NCBI GenBank assembly: GCA_046732795.1
Contig: JBKPNV010000413.1
Location: 1 to 18,930, forward strand
Reading direction: 5' to 3'
DNA from: Gp6-AA40 sp046732795
GTDB lineage: Bacteria > Acidobacteriota > Vicinamibacteria > Vicinamibacterales > UBA2999
DNA: 18,930 nt
Positions 10,388 through 18,507 of the stretch are shown here, one piece after another. The notes under the pieces were generated by a model, which had not been told where the DNA came from, did not search any database, and saw only the letters and a list, made by a program, of their open reading frames with translations. Every line of letters begins with the position of its first letter. The stretch's first letter is position 1. Made by a program: the position numbers and the translations under genes.

Positions 10388-10556
10388 CGCGGTACGAGTG
10401 AGCCCGCGCGCTCGCCCGTGGTCAGCAGCCCGTGACGCCTCCTGGCCGCTCTGCGATCAATTTCCGCCTGTGTTGCTGGATTACGGTCGTGTCGCCAGAA
10501 TTGGGGTCTTCGATCGCTTAGGCGTCAGCGACGGTTGGAAAACTCTCAAACGGGCT

Positions 10557-11762
10557 TCAGCGAGTCGCGAATTCCCGCCATCCCGCGAGCAGCTCTTCGA
10601 CGATCGTTGAGGTTTCCCTCCGCATCCGACCTTCAAGTCTCATGACCGCCGATACTGCCTGATTCCGTGCGGAGACGTCGGTTGGAGCGCCCGCACCCAA
10701 TTGCACGCCAGAGTCGTAAACGATGTCGCCGAGATCCTCGACTGACCGAACATCCTCGATGCGAACCTCACGATACGATGCTTCCCAGTTGGAAACCCAC
10801 CAGTTCCGCCAGTGTTCAGCACGATCGGCGGCAGCAGGAATCAACAGTGTGGGCCCGATTGCCAGGATATCGTGCTTCAGCCTACCGAGTTGCCGCGTTG
10901 CGTCAACGACACGTAGCGCCGGTGCCGCCGTTGACTCGGCGAGGCAAGAGACGCCGTCCAGATTCGCGACCTCTTTTGCCTCCACCAGCTCGTCATCGTC
11001 ATCCTCGTTGGTTGGGCCTTGCACGCGGACCAAGACTTTCCTGATCGCGGTGCTGCCGACACCCATGCGCAGCCATCCCGCACGCTTGACCGCGAAGTAC
11101 CCGCTCCCGAGATCAGAGCGTTCGAGTCGTATGAAGCGCTCGAAGGCCTCCATGCCTTCGACAACAGACTTCGACGCCGCCGCCGGCATCGGTTCCATCT
11201 GACTTTCTCCCCATGACAGGAAGGCCGCGCGATTCCGCTGCTCCTGCCCGCGAAGCACTCGGACGATGTCTGGCTCGGGAGGCCGATACGCAGGATCCGT
11301 GAGACCGGCGCGGTATCCGGCAAAGAAACGGTCCCACAATGCGTCACGATCCCGTGTCCAGTCGCGCTGACGAGTGGCGAGATCGATTGAGCCGAGGAAC
11401 CGAACGATGTCGATGAATTCAGGGCCCCGAGCCGAGTCGTCGAAGTCGGTGAGGCCCCATTCGTTGTCGGTGAGTGCGTATTGCTCCACGTGCGCGTCGC
11501 CATGGAGTCGTACGATCGGCAGGTCGGAGACGTCACGAAAGGCATCACATACGCGCGCGGCCCACGATCGATTGACGAACCGGAAATAAGTGAACGCATC
11601 GGCTCGGAGCCGATCGACGAGCTCGGCCGGTGCGCTGGCCACGGCTGTTGGCGACGGCCGCAACTGACCTCTGGCGGATGACTGCAGGACGAGGACGACG
11701 CAGATCGCCAAAACACAGACGAGCAGGGAGGGGAACAGATATCCACGTCGCTTGGTTTCCAT
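10557..11762 (-). CDS. Membrane-anchored DUF2252 (kinase-fold) protein
   Basis: This is a 401-residue protein. METKRRG followed by a hydrophobic segment at about 8-27 predicts an inner-membrane anchor or signal with the rest outside the cytosol. The body matches DUF2252 (PF10009), a family related to aminoglycoside phosphotransferase/protein-kinase folds: RLHGDAHVEQYAL (85-97), then GLTDFDDSARGPEFIDIVRFLGS (103-125). HGD (87-89) resembles the catalytic-loop His-Gly-Asp, and DFDD (106-109) the metal-binding Asp. In typical members the motif reads HGDxHxENFG; here EN is EQ, so the metal-binding Asn is Gln. The later region has an acidic run EDDDDELVEAKE and KxxLV-type strands. The start at 11762 is an ATG with a GC-rich palindrome immediately upstream instead of a Shine-Dalgarno sequence. 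It is divergent from the TamB-Omp85 gene. Enzyme activity is unproven for the family. Confidence 0.85.
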   Translation of the reverse strand: METKRRGYLFPSLLVCVLAICVVLVLQSSARGQLRPSPTAVASAPAELVDRLRADAFTYFRFVNRSWAARVCDAFRDVSDLPIVRLHGDAHVEQYALTDNEWGLTDFDDSARGPEFIDIVRFLGSIDLATRQRDWTRDRDALWDRFFAGYRAGLTDPAYRPPEPDIVRVLRGQEQRNRAAFLSWGESQMEPMPAAASKSVVEGMEAFERFIRLERSDLGSGYFAVKRAGWLRMGVGSTAIRKVLVRVQGPTNEDDDDELVEAKEVANLDGVSCLAESTAAPALRVVDATRQLGRLKHDILAIGPTLLIPAAADRAEHWRNWWVSNWEASYREVRIEDVRSVEDLGDIVYDSGVQLGAGAPTDVSARNQAVSAVMRLEGRMRRETSTIVEELLAGWREFATR

Positions 11763-11775
11763 GCCGGAGTCCGGC
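11763..11775. promoter_or_regulatory. Perfect palindrome GCCGGA-G-TCCGGC next to the DUF2252 start codon
   Basis: Six-base arms flank one G, ending directly at the start codon at 11762, where a ribosome binding site would be expected. It could be an operator or a small hairpin that blocks initiation. A TATCAT box lies just upstream on the minus strand (11784-11779). Short GC palindromes are common in this composition. Confidence 0.3.
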
Positions 11776-11816
11776 GGGATGATACGTCAATCGCTGTTGG
11801 GATAATCGGCAACTTC

Positions 11817-11822
11817 TATAAT
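11817..11822 (+). promoter_or_regulatory. Consensus -10 box of the TamB-Omp85 fusion gene
   Basis: A perfect TATAAT lies 36 bases before the ATG at 11859, in the 96-bp divergent gap. The -35 region is poor: TTGGGA at 11797-11802 is only 14 bp away, and CTGTTG at 11794-11799 is at 17 bp. The leader would be about 30 nt, with no Shine-Dalgarno sequence before the ATG. Confidence 0.5.
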
Positions 11823-11858
11823 GCAAGTAGGCGCTGAACCTCATCAGCGGGCGCGCAG

Positions 11859-14800
11859 ATGTTTCGCAAAACCCGCCTTGTCCTCGTCGCTGCCTCAGGA
11901 GCCGCTCTGCTTGCGCTTCTCGCCGCGCACGCGCCACCGGCGCGTGCGCTGGTGCTTCGTCGTGTCGTTGAAGCCGCCCGCAGTTCATTTGGAATCGAGC
12001 TGCACGCTGAATCGGTCGCATATAACCTGCTGACACTTTCGACAGAGCTTCGGGGTATTCAACTCGCGACCTCGAAGACGCCGGACGCCCCGTTCGCGGC
12101 CGCCGATGCGCTCACCATCTCATTCGGCGCGCGAACGCTCATTCGTTACGTAGTGTCCGGCTTCAGCCGGACCGATATCAGCGTGACCCGGCTGTCGATC
12201 GCATCTCCCCGCATTCATATCCAGCGCGACGCCGACGGCAGCGACAACCTGCCGCGTGTCAGCAACGGCGCATCGGGCGCAGGTTTCGAGCTGCCGCCGA
12301 TCAGCGTGGATGGTCTCGACGTGTCGTTTCAACAGCCGGCAACATCCGCGGCGATGCGCGGCGCGGCGGTGCAGCTCACGAGTCCAGCGCCCGGGCGCCT
12401 TGCGGCCACGATCACAGCGCCGCACGGTGTAACCATGACCGCCGGCAGCCAAACCGTCGACTTCGATGCGTTCGCGGCGACTCTCGATGTCGATGACAAC
12501 CAGCTGGACTTGCGCGAGCTGACGGCGTCTCGTCGCGATGCGGAACTGCACGCACATGGCGCGGTTGCGTTTGACGGCGATACGAGCACTGTCGACATCA
12601 CGGTGAACGGAACGTCTGAGCTTGCCGCGTGGTGGAATCAGCAGCCTGCGGCCAATCCCGCATCTCGACCAGTCGGACGCGTGGATGCCACAGCCCGCAT
12701 CATGGGTTTGCTTTCCGACCCTACCGTGACTGTCGAGACCAACAGCGGCTCCGTGGCATGGTCGGGCATGCAGGTCAGCGACATCCAGGCGCGGGCCAGA
12801 TACCGGCGGGGCCAGCTTTCGCTGACTACGGCCACGCTCGACTTCGCCGGCGGGACCGTCGAAGCTCGTGGCGAGATCGTTCTCGACGACACCGGCGGCG
12901 CGAGCCGCATTGAAGCGCGGTGGACGGACCTCGACGCACGGCAGATTGCGGGCGCCACAGCGCTCGCTGGACTCCTTGCGAAGAACGGCACCGCCGTGGT
13001 CGAATGGCGCGCCGATGACAGCGCGGCGGTCCCGCGCTTCGACATCCACGCAACCACTGGTTTGATAGCGCCAACCGGGGCGATTCCGTTGGTCGTGGAG
13101 GGATCCGGGCGCGGGAAACGCTGGCGCGTGAAGGCATCCGCGCGCGATGCGCATCCAGTTGACCTGCACGCGACTGCTGACATCGACGTCGACTCGCAAC
13201 GCTGGCAGGCTTCACTAATCGCCGGCCGCGTCGTGCTTAGAACCACCGACCTTCCGGCAGCAATCCGTCAGGCGCAGGGATTCGGCGCACCCGTCAATTT
13301 CGACTCGGCGACCGCAGCTGGCGCGATCGATATCGACGCGGCGATCGAGGGCACGCTCGGGGCGATGCGTTCGACCGGCCGGATAATCGGCCGCACCGTG
13401 GTTGTCGCCGGCCTGCCAGAGTTCGATCTGGACGCCTCGTTCGACGCGGATGCCGCCGCGAAGACGTCGACTGGAACGTTACGGCTGCAGGCGTCCCGAC
13501 TGGAGTCGGCGACGTTCGTCAGAGGAAACGACCTCACGCTTGGCGGATCGGTCTTGGCCCTCGCAACCTGGTCCGGACCGGTCAGTGACCCGGTTGTCGA
13601 TGCCGTTGTCTCTGGAAGAGACCTCTCCGCCGGCCGCGCCGGTTCGCCAGCGATCGGCGCCACGAACGGAGCCTTCGACGGTTTCGTCAAAGGCCCGTTC
13701 ACGAATCTCGTCGGCGACGGCAAGCTCACAATCGGATCGATGGCGATCGGTGGCCGCGGGGCCGGCGCGGTCAGCGCCGATCTCATTCTTTCCGAGGGAA
13801 CGATTCGCGTGGCGGCACGCGCGCTGAGTGTCAATACGACGCTCGATGTCTCGGTCGGCCTCGAGAGCCCATATTCGTTCGACGGTCACGGAACACTCGT
13901 TGATTCCGAAATCGTCAGGCTGCTCGAAATCGCGGGGCTCGCGGAAACCGATCCTGGCGCGATTCGCGGGCGCATCTCGAGTTCGATCTCTTTCAACGGA
14001 GACGTGGACACGTGGTCGTCGACGAACGTCACGCTGGACGTCGCGCCATTCGACGCAACCGTGCTCGATGTGCCACTCGCGATGAGCCGCGGACTGCGTG
14101 CCCGGCTGACGAGCGGTCGCCTGGAGTTCGAAGACGTCGCGATGATGATCGGTGACGTCGCGGTTCGGGCCGGCGGCACACTCGACACGAGCTCGGGATC
14201 CGGGGCTCGGGACTCGGGACTCGGGACTGGGGGGGCTGAAAGGACTCGGCTGGGCGGGCGACTCGTGCTCGACATGGCCGGGGACCTCGGCCCGCTCACG
14301 CCCTGGCTGATGCATCTGAGCGGGAGCCATGACGTTACCGCTGTTGGCCGCATCACGGGTCACATCGAGACCGAGGCAGTGCCGGCCGGACTCGCGACGA
14401 CGGGCACCGTCAACATGACCCTGTCAGAGCTGTCGCAGGGTGAGCGCGTCCTGGCAAAGGATACGAGCGCCTCGATCGTCCTCACCGGTCACCGCGCGGA
14501 GGTGCGGGACGCAAAGGGATCGGTACTGGGAGGTCAGCTCCAGATCGCTGCAGACGCGCCACTGCTCTGGTTGAATCAGTGGCTCCCAGCCGGATTCCAA
14601 ATCGCGCAATCAACCGTCGATCGACCGGGCACGCTCGAGGGCACCGCGTCTTTCGACGTCCCCGCGCTGTTCGAGCTCCTGGGACGCGCGCCGATCGACG
14701 GAGTTGGCGGTCGCTTCGAGCTGTCCGCCCACCTGGTCGCATCGAAACCGGATCCGGCCGCCGTTGCCGGTGACCTCAGGCTCGAGCGCGGCGAGGTGAT

Positions 14801-17800
14801 CGCGAACGAAGTGCGCTACGCACAATCGGACGTCACCCGGTTTCGACTCGCGAACGGCGCCCTCAGTGTCGAAAGCCTCGACTGGAATGGCCCTGGTTCC
14901 ACGGTGACTGGGCGCGGCAGGGTTGGGCTCGTGAAGGGCATCGAGACCGACTTCCGACTTGCAGTCGATACGGACGTGGCCATCCTCGGAAAGCTCCTGT
15001 CGGGTCGCGCCACAGGTCGACTCAAGGGCGACATCGAGCTTCATGGTCAATCCGGCGCGTTGCGGGTTACGTCCGATGCGACACTCAGCGACGGCTCCTG
15101 GCTGATTCCGGGGCAGCGCATCTTCTTAGCTGGCTGGTCCGGCCACGTTCGATTAGAGGACCAGGCGCTGTCGGTCTCGAACATGGGAGGGACGGTCAAC
15201 GGCGGCAGCCTCCGCGTGGACGGCCGTCTGCCCTTCGAGGCTGACACCATCGGCGGCGCTCTGACGATCGTGGCAAGTGACGTCCTGATTGACGTGCCGC
15301 GCGGCCTGCACAGTCAGCTCAGCGCGGATCTGATCTGGCGGCTCGCGGAGCGTGGCGCACAGCTGCAGGGCAGCGTCGAGGTCACTGCCAACCAGTACAC
15401 CGAGCCGGTGACGCGCATCCTGGAACTGGTGAACTCACTGTCGCAGGCGACCCGCGGGGCCGGCGAGGCCGCGCTGCCGTCGTGGCTGGCGGACACGGCT
15501 CTCGATATCAGCGTTGACGTCACCGATCCGATCTTGATCGACAACAGCATTGGCGCGGTGGAACTGCTGCCGGAGCTTCGCCTCGGGGGAACCATCGACG
15601 CACCCGCACTGTCGGGGCGCGTGGATGTGGTGGACAATGGCCGCCTCACGATAGGAGGCCGTTTGTATCGCCTCCGCGACAGCCAATTGCGCTTCGCTCC
15701 CGGTAACGGGCTCGTCCCGACATTTGACGCGACTGGAGACACCCGGATTGGCAATTACGACGTCACCATCCGCATCACCGGCACCCCGGATCGCATCGAG
15801 ACCTCGTTCAGTTCGGTGCCACCCCTTGGCGAGCGAGATCTTCAGTCGCTCATCGTCACCGGGCAGGCAAGTGAGCAGTCGACGGGGAATCGGCAGTCGG
15901 ACGACAACTTCGCGGCCGCAGCCGCGGCAACCGACATCCTGGGCTTCGCCGGAAAGTTCGTCGGCCTCGATTCAGTTCGCATAGGCGCCGCGGATCTGGA
16001 GCTCGTGTCGAAGGACGTCAGCACGGCCCAGCATCTCACGGTGTTGAAGTCGCTCGGGTCATCGTTCGACCTGATCTTTTCCGACAACCTCGAAGATGGT
16101 TCGGTGACGTGGGTCCTCGTGTGGAAACCGACTCCGGTCAACGAGATCCGCGCTTCCTCCGTTGAGGACGGCACGCGGTCGCTGGAATTTCGCCGTACGG
16201 TTCTCTTCGGGCCCGGCTCACCCGCGCGGACGAGCGCCGCTCGGGGGGAGACAGCGGCGCAGTCACGGACCATCGTCGACGCAGTACGAATCACCGGAGC
16301 ACCTGGATTCACCGAGGAGGAGGTCGCGCAGAAGCTCGAGCTCGAGACGGGTGATCGTTTCAACGTTCGCCGGTGGATCGAGGATCGACATCGGCTCGAG
16401 AGGTTCTACCGGGAGCGCGGCTATCGGCGCGTCCGCATCGCGTCGACTCGCAGCCTGACTGCCGATCGTTCTCGCGTCTCGCTGACGTACGACATCGAGC
16501 GTGGCCCGAGAACGATTATCGAGGTCAAGGGAGATCAGCTCCCCGATGAGGTTCTCGAGGCGATGTACGACGCCTGGCAGGGCTTGCCCATTGCCGACGT
16601 GGTGCGTACTGAGTTCGAGCGGATCGGACGCCAGGGACTTGCGCGTCGTGGCTATTACCAAGCGACGTTGCAGCTCGAGTTCTCAGCCGAGACGTCCGAT
16701 CTGGCGCGCGTCACAATGCATGTTTCGCGCGGCTCGCAGACCAAGCGCCTCATGATCGCGTGGAGCGGTAATCGCGAGGTGTCGAATACCGAGCTCGATG
16801 CATTGGCCGCGCCGCATCTCGCTGCCTCGGCGGTCTGGTTGGATTCGCAGGCGCTCGCCTGGCAGGTCCGGCAGCTCTACGCGAGCCGCGGGCACCTCCA
16901 GGCCGTGGTGACGGTCGGGGATCCTGCTGTGCATGCGTCCGATGCCACATTGCCGATTGCCATCGAAGAAGGAGTGCTGTCACGCCTGGTCGCCAAGCGA
17001 CTCGACGGCGTCGACCCAGCGCGGACAGCCGGAGCCGAGGCCGCGCTCGGACTCTCAATCGGCGAGCCCCTGGCGGCGGCGGCCCCCGACGAGGCGACTC
17101 GCCGCCTGAAGTCGTTCTATGGCGGGCTCGGATATCGAAATGCCGTCGTCACGCACACGCTCACCTCCGCAAAAGATGGATCCATTTCGATCGCCTGGAC
17201 CGTGAAGGAAGGTCCGCTCTACGTCGTCAAGGACGTCAACGTCGTCGGCGCGGAAACAACGAGCGGCGGGCTTGTGCGAAAAGCCATCTCCATGGAACCT
17301 GGCGACGCGATGAGCCAGAGCGCCATCGATACCACGCGTCGCAATCTGTACGACATCGGATCTTTCCGGCGGGTCGATTTCGACTTCGGCGACGCGGCGA
17401 TTCAAGGGGAGAACGGCGACGAGGTATTGCGGACGTTGACCATTCGCGCCGAGGAGCAGCAGCGGTTTCAGTTGAAATACGGCGTGCAGTTCAGTTTCGA
17501 TCGATCGACGGACAGAGGCGGCGGGAACGCCTTGGGCGGCTCAGTGGAGCTGCGGGATCGCAACTTCATCGGCCGGGCCGTGCAGGCGAGTGTCGGCGCG
17601 CATTGGGACCCTGACTTGCAGACCATTGGGCTGCTTCTTTCCTCGCCGCGCATCTTCGGCAAACACGTGCGCACGAACGTGTACGCCCGCGATCGCCGTG
17701 AGCAGGACGTCGTCGAGAGTACCGTCTCGTTCGAGGGCGCGACGCTGGACGACCGCCGCCGTGAACTGACACTCGAGCAGCGTTGGCGGCCGGTGTCCGC

Positions 17801-18482
17801 GTTCGAACTTGTCTGGGGTTATAACTTTTCCTCGCGTCGGTTTCTCCTGGATCAAGTTGACCAGCGCAGCGATGCCGGCGGGCTGCTGGCCGGTCCGGCG
17901 CTGTCCGTCATTCTCGATACACGCGACAGTCCATTCGACGCGACGCGAGGACTGTTCCACAGCTCCAGCTTTCAGTTTGGTGTTGAGTCGCTTGGCTCTG
18001 AGTTGAGTTACGTTCGCTATCTCCTGCGGCAGTCGTACTATCGACCGCTCGGCAAGCTCACCCTGGCAGGCAGCGTTCGATACGGCACAATGCACCGTTA
18101 CGCGGGCAGCACGCCGCTCAGCGTCATCGATCTATTCTTCAATGCCGGCGGAACGAACTCCGTGCGTGGATATCCGGAGGACTCGCTGTCGGCCATCAAC
18201 ATCGCGGGCTTCGCGCTCGGCGGTACTGACCTGCTGGTTCTCAATAGTGAGCTGCGTTTTCCGGTCACGAGGCGGGTGGGCGCCGCGGCATTCGTCGATG
18301 CTGGGAATACGTTCGGCGCCTTCAGCGAAATCACACTCAACCGGTTGGCGTTGGGCGCCGGCGTGGGCGTGCGCGTTCGCACGCCGCTAGCACCGCTGCG
18401 CCTCGACGTCGCGTACCCGTTCAGCAACGAGTATGGACGGGAAGGTGTGCGCGTGCACTTTTCGATTGGACAGATGTTCTAG
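11859..18482 (+). CDS. Giant TamB-Omp85 fusion: AsmA/TamB-like region, five POTRA domains, BamA/TamA-type barrel
   Basis: This is a single uninterrupted ORF of 2207 residues. Residues 1-30 are a signal anchor (MFRKTR, hydrophobic 7-24). About 35-1230 is AsmA/TamB-like, with recurring VxGxG-type beta-strand units expected to form the lipid-carrying groove. The TamB C-terminal domain (PF04357) covers about 1060-1450, with LRLGGTIDAPALSG (1241-1253), FDATGDTRIG and SSVPPLGERDLQSLIVTG (1318-1335). A linker rich in Gly, Pro, Ser, Ala and Arg follows (1451-1471). Five POTRA domains follow at about 1472-1551, 1552-1631, 1632-1711, 1712-1788 and 1789-1868. The Omp85 barrel is about 1870-2207, with the loop-6 motif VRGY (2102-2105) and a C-terminal Phe after VRVHFSIGQM as beta-signal. 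TamB normally spans the periplasm and docks on TamA or BamA; here they are one chain. Five POTRAs are BamA-like, since TamA has three. Residues 778-793 come from a heptamer repeat. The order of domains matches inner-to-outer membrane topology. Confidence 0.93.
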   Translation: MFRKTRLVLVAASGAALLALLAAHAPPARALVLRRVVEAARSSFGIELHAESVAYNLLTLSTELRGIQLATSKTPDAPFAAADALTISFGARTLIRYVVSGFSRTDISVTRLSIASPRIHIQRDADGSDNLPRVSNGASGAGFELPPISVDGLDVSFQQPATSAAMRGAAVQLTSPAPGRLAATITAPHGVTMTAGSQTVDFDAFAATLDVDDNQLDLRELTASRRDAELHAHGAVAFDGDTSTVDITVNGTSELAAWWNQQPAANPASRPVGRVDATARIMGLLSDPTVTVETNSGSVAWSGMQVSDIQARARYRRGQLSLTTATLDFAGGTVEARGEIVLDDTGGASRIEARWTDLDARQIAGATALAGLLAKNGTAVVEWRADDSAAVPRFDIHATTGLIAPTGAIPLVVEGSGRGKRWRVKASARDAHPVDLHATADIDVDSQRWQASLIAGRVVLRTTDLPAAIRQAQGFGAPVNFDSATAAGAIDIDAAIEGTLGAMRSTGRIIGRTVVVAGLPEFDLDASFDADAAAKTSTGTLRLQASRLESATFVRGNDLTLGGSVLALATWSGPVSDPVVDAVVSGRDLSAGRAGSPAIGATNGAFDGFVKGPFTNLVGDGKLTIGSMAIGGRGAGAVSADLILSEGTIRVAARALSVNTTLDVSVGLESPYSFDGHGTLVDSEIVRLLEIAGLAETDPGAIRGRISSSISFNGDVDTWSSTNVTLDVAPFDATVLDVPLAMSRGLRARLTSGRLEFEDVAMMIGDVAVRAGGTLDTSSGSGARDSGLGTGGAERTRLGGRLVLDMAGDLGPLTPWLMHLSGSHDVTAVGRITGHIETEAVPAGLATTGTVNMTLSELSQGERVLAKDTSASIVLTGHRAEVRDAKGSVLGGQLQIAADAPLLWLNQWLPAGFQIAQSTVDRPGTLEGTASFDVPALFELLGRAPIDGVGGRFELSAHLVASKPDPAAVAGDLRLERGEVIANEVRYAQSDVTRFRLANGALSVESLDWNGPGSTVTGRGRVGLVKGIETDFRLAVDTDVAILGKLLSGRATGRLKGDIELHGQSGALRVTSDATLSDGSWLIPGQRIFLAGWSGHVRLEDQALSVSNMGGTVNGGSLRVDGRLPFEADTIGGALTIVASDVLIDVPRGLHSQLSADLIWRLAERGAQLQGSVEVTANQYTEPVTRILELVNSLSQATRGAGEAALPSWLADTALDISVDVTDPILIDNSIGAVELLPELRLGGTIDAPALSGRVDVVDNGRLTIGGRLYRLRDSQLRFAPGNGLVPTFDATGDTRIGNYDVTIRITGTPDRIETSFSSVPPLGERDLQSLIVTGQASEQSTGNRQSDDNFAAAAAATDILGFAGKFVGLDSVRIGAADLELVSKDVSTAQHLTVLKSLGSSFDLIFSDNLEDGSVTWVLVWKPTPVNEIRASSVEDGTRSLEFRRTVLFGPGSPARTSAARGETAAQSRTIVDAVRITGAPGFTEEEVAQKLELETGDRFNVRRWIEDRHRLERFYRERGYRRVRIASTRSLTADRSRVSLTYDIERGPRTIIEVKGDQLPDEVLEAMYDAWQGLPIADVVRTEFERIGRQGLARRGYYQATLQLEFSAETSDLARVTMHVSRGSQTKRLMIAWSGNREVSNTELDALAAPHLAASAVWLDSQALAWQVRQLYASRGHLQAVVTVGDPAVHASDATLPIAIEEGVLSRLVAKRLDGVDPARTAGAEAALGLSIGEPLAAAAPDEATRRLKSFYGGLGYRNAVVTHTLTSAKDGSISIAWTVKEGPLYVVKDVNVVGAETTSGGLVRKAISMEPGDAMSQSAIDTTRRNLYDIGSFRRVDFDFGDAAIQGENGDEVLRTLTIRAEEQQRFQLKYGVQFSFDRSTDRGGGNALGGSVELRDRNFIGRAVQASVGAHWDPDLQTIGLLLSSPRIFGKHVRTNVYARDRREQDVVESTVSFEGATLDDRRRELTLEQRWRPVSAFELVWGYNFSSRRFLLDQVDQRSDAGGLLAGPALSVILDTRDSPFDATRGLFHSSSFQFGVESLGSELSYVRYLLRQSYYRPLGKLTLAGSVRYGTMHRYAGSTPLSVIDLFFNAGGTNSVRGYPEDSLSAINIAGFALGGTDLLVLNSELRFPVTRRVGAAAFVDAGNTFGAFSEITLNRLALGAGVGVRVRTPLAPLRLDVAYPFSNEYGREGVRVHFSIGQMF
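14192..14235 (+). repeat. Heptanucleotide tandem repeat (CTCGGGA) plus G7 run inside the TamB-like coding region
   Basis: Three perfect tandem CTCGGGA units (14206-14226) are preceded by a further copy at 14192-14198 and followed by CT and seven Gs (14229-14235). It encodes a Gly/Ser-rich insert at residues 778-793 (SSGSGARDSGLG...) unlike its surroundings. Both units (7 bp, 1 bp) are not multiples of three, so unit loss or gain would shift the frame. Confidence 0.85.
16209..16271 (+). other. Fusion junction (linker) between the TamB domain and POTRA-1
   Basis: This stretch encodes residues 1451-1471, a Gly/Pro/Ser/Ala/Arg linker between the last TamB strand (EFRRTVLF) and the first POTRA strand (IVDAVRITG). 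There is no stop, start or ribosome binding site of a separate gene here, which argues that the fusion is genuine rather than two overlapping genes. Confidence 0.7.
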
Positions 18483-18507
18483 TAACCAGCCAGTCGGGGC
18501 GACAGCC

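Noticed and set aside
9429..10388. 319-codon minus-strand ORF overlapping the FkbM-like gene
   Set aside because: It is the same strand in another frame; the FkbM motifs lie in the other frame and this one is Arg-rich without motifs.
12120..13199. Long minus-strand ORF (359 codons) inside the TamB region
   Set aside because: It is Arg/His/Cys-rich with no domain, entirely antisense to a strongly supported coding frame; a high-GC shadow.
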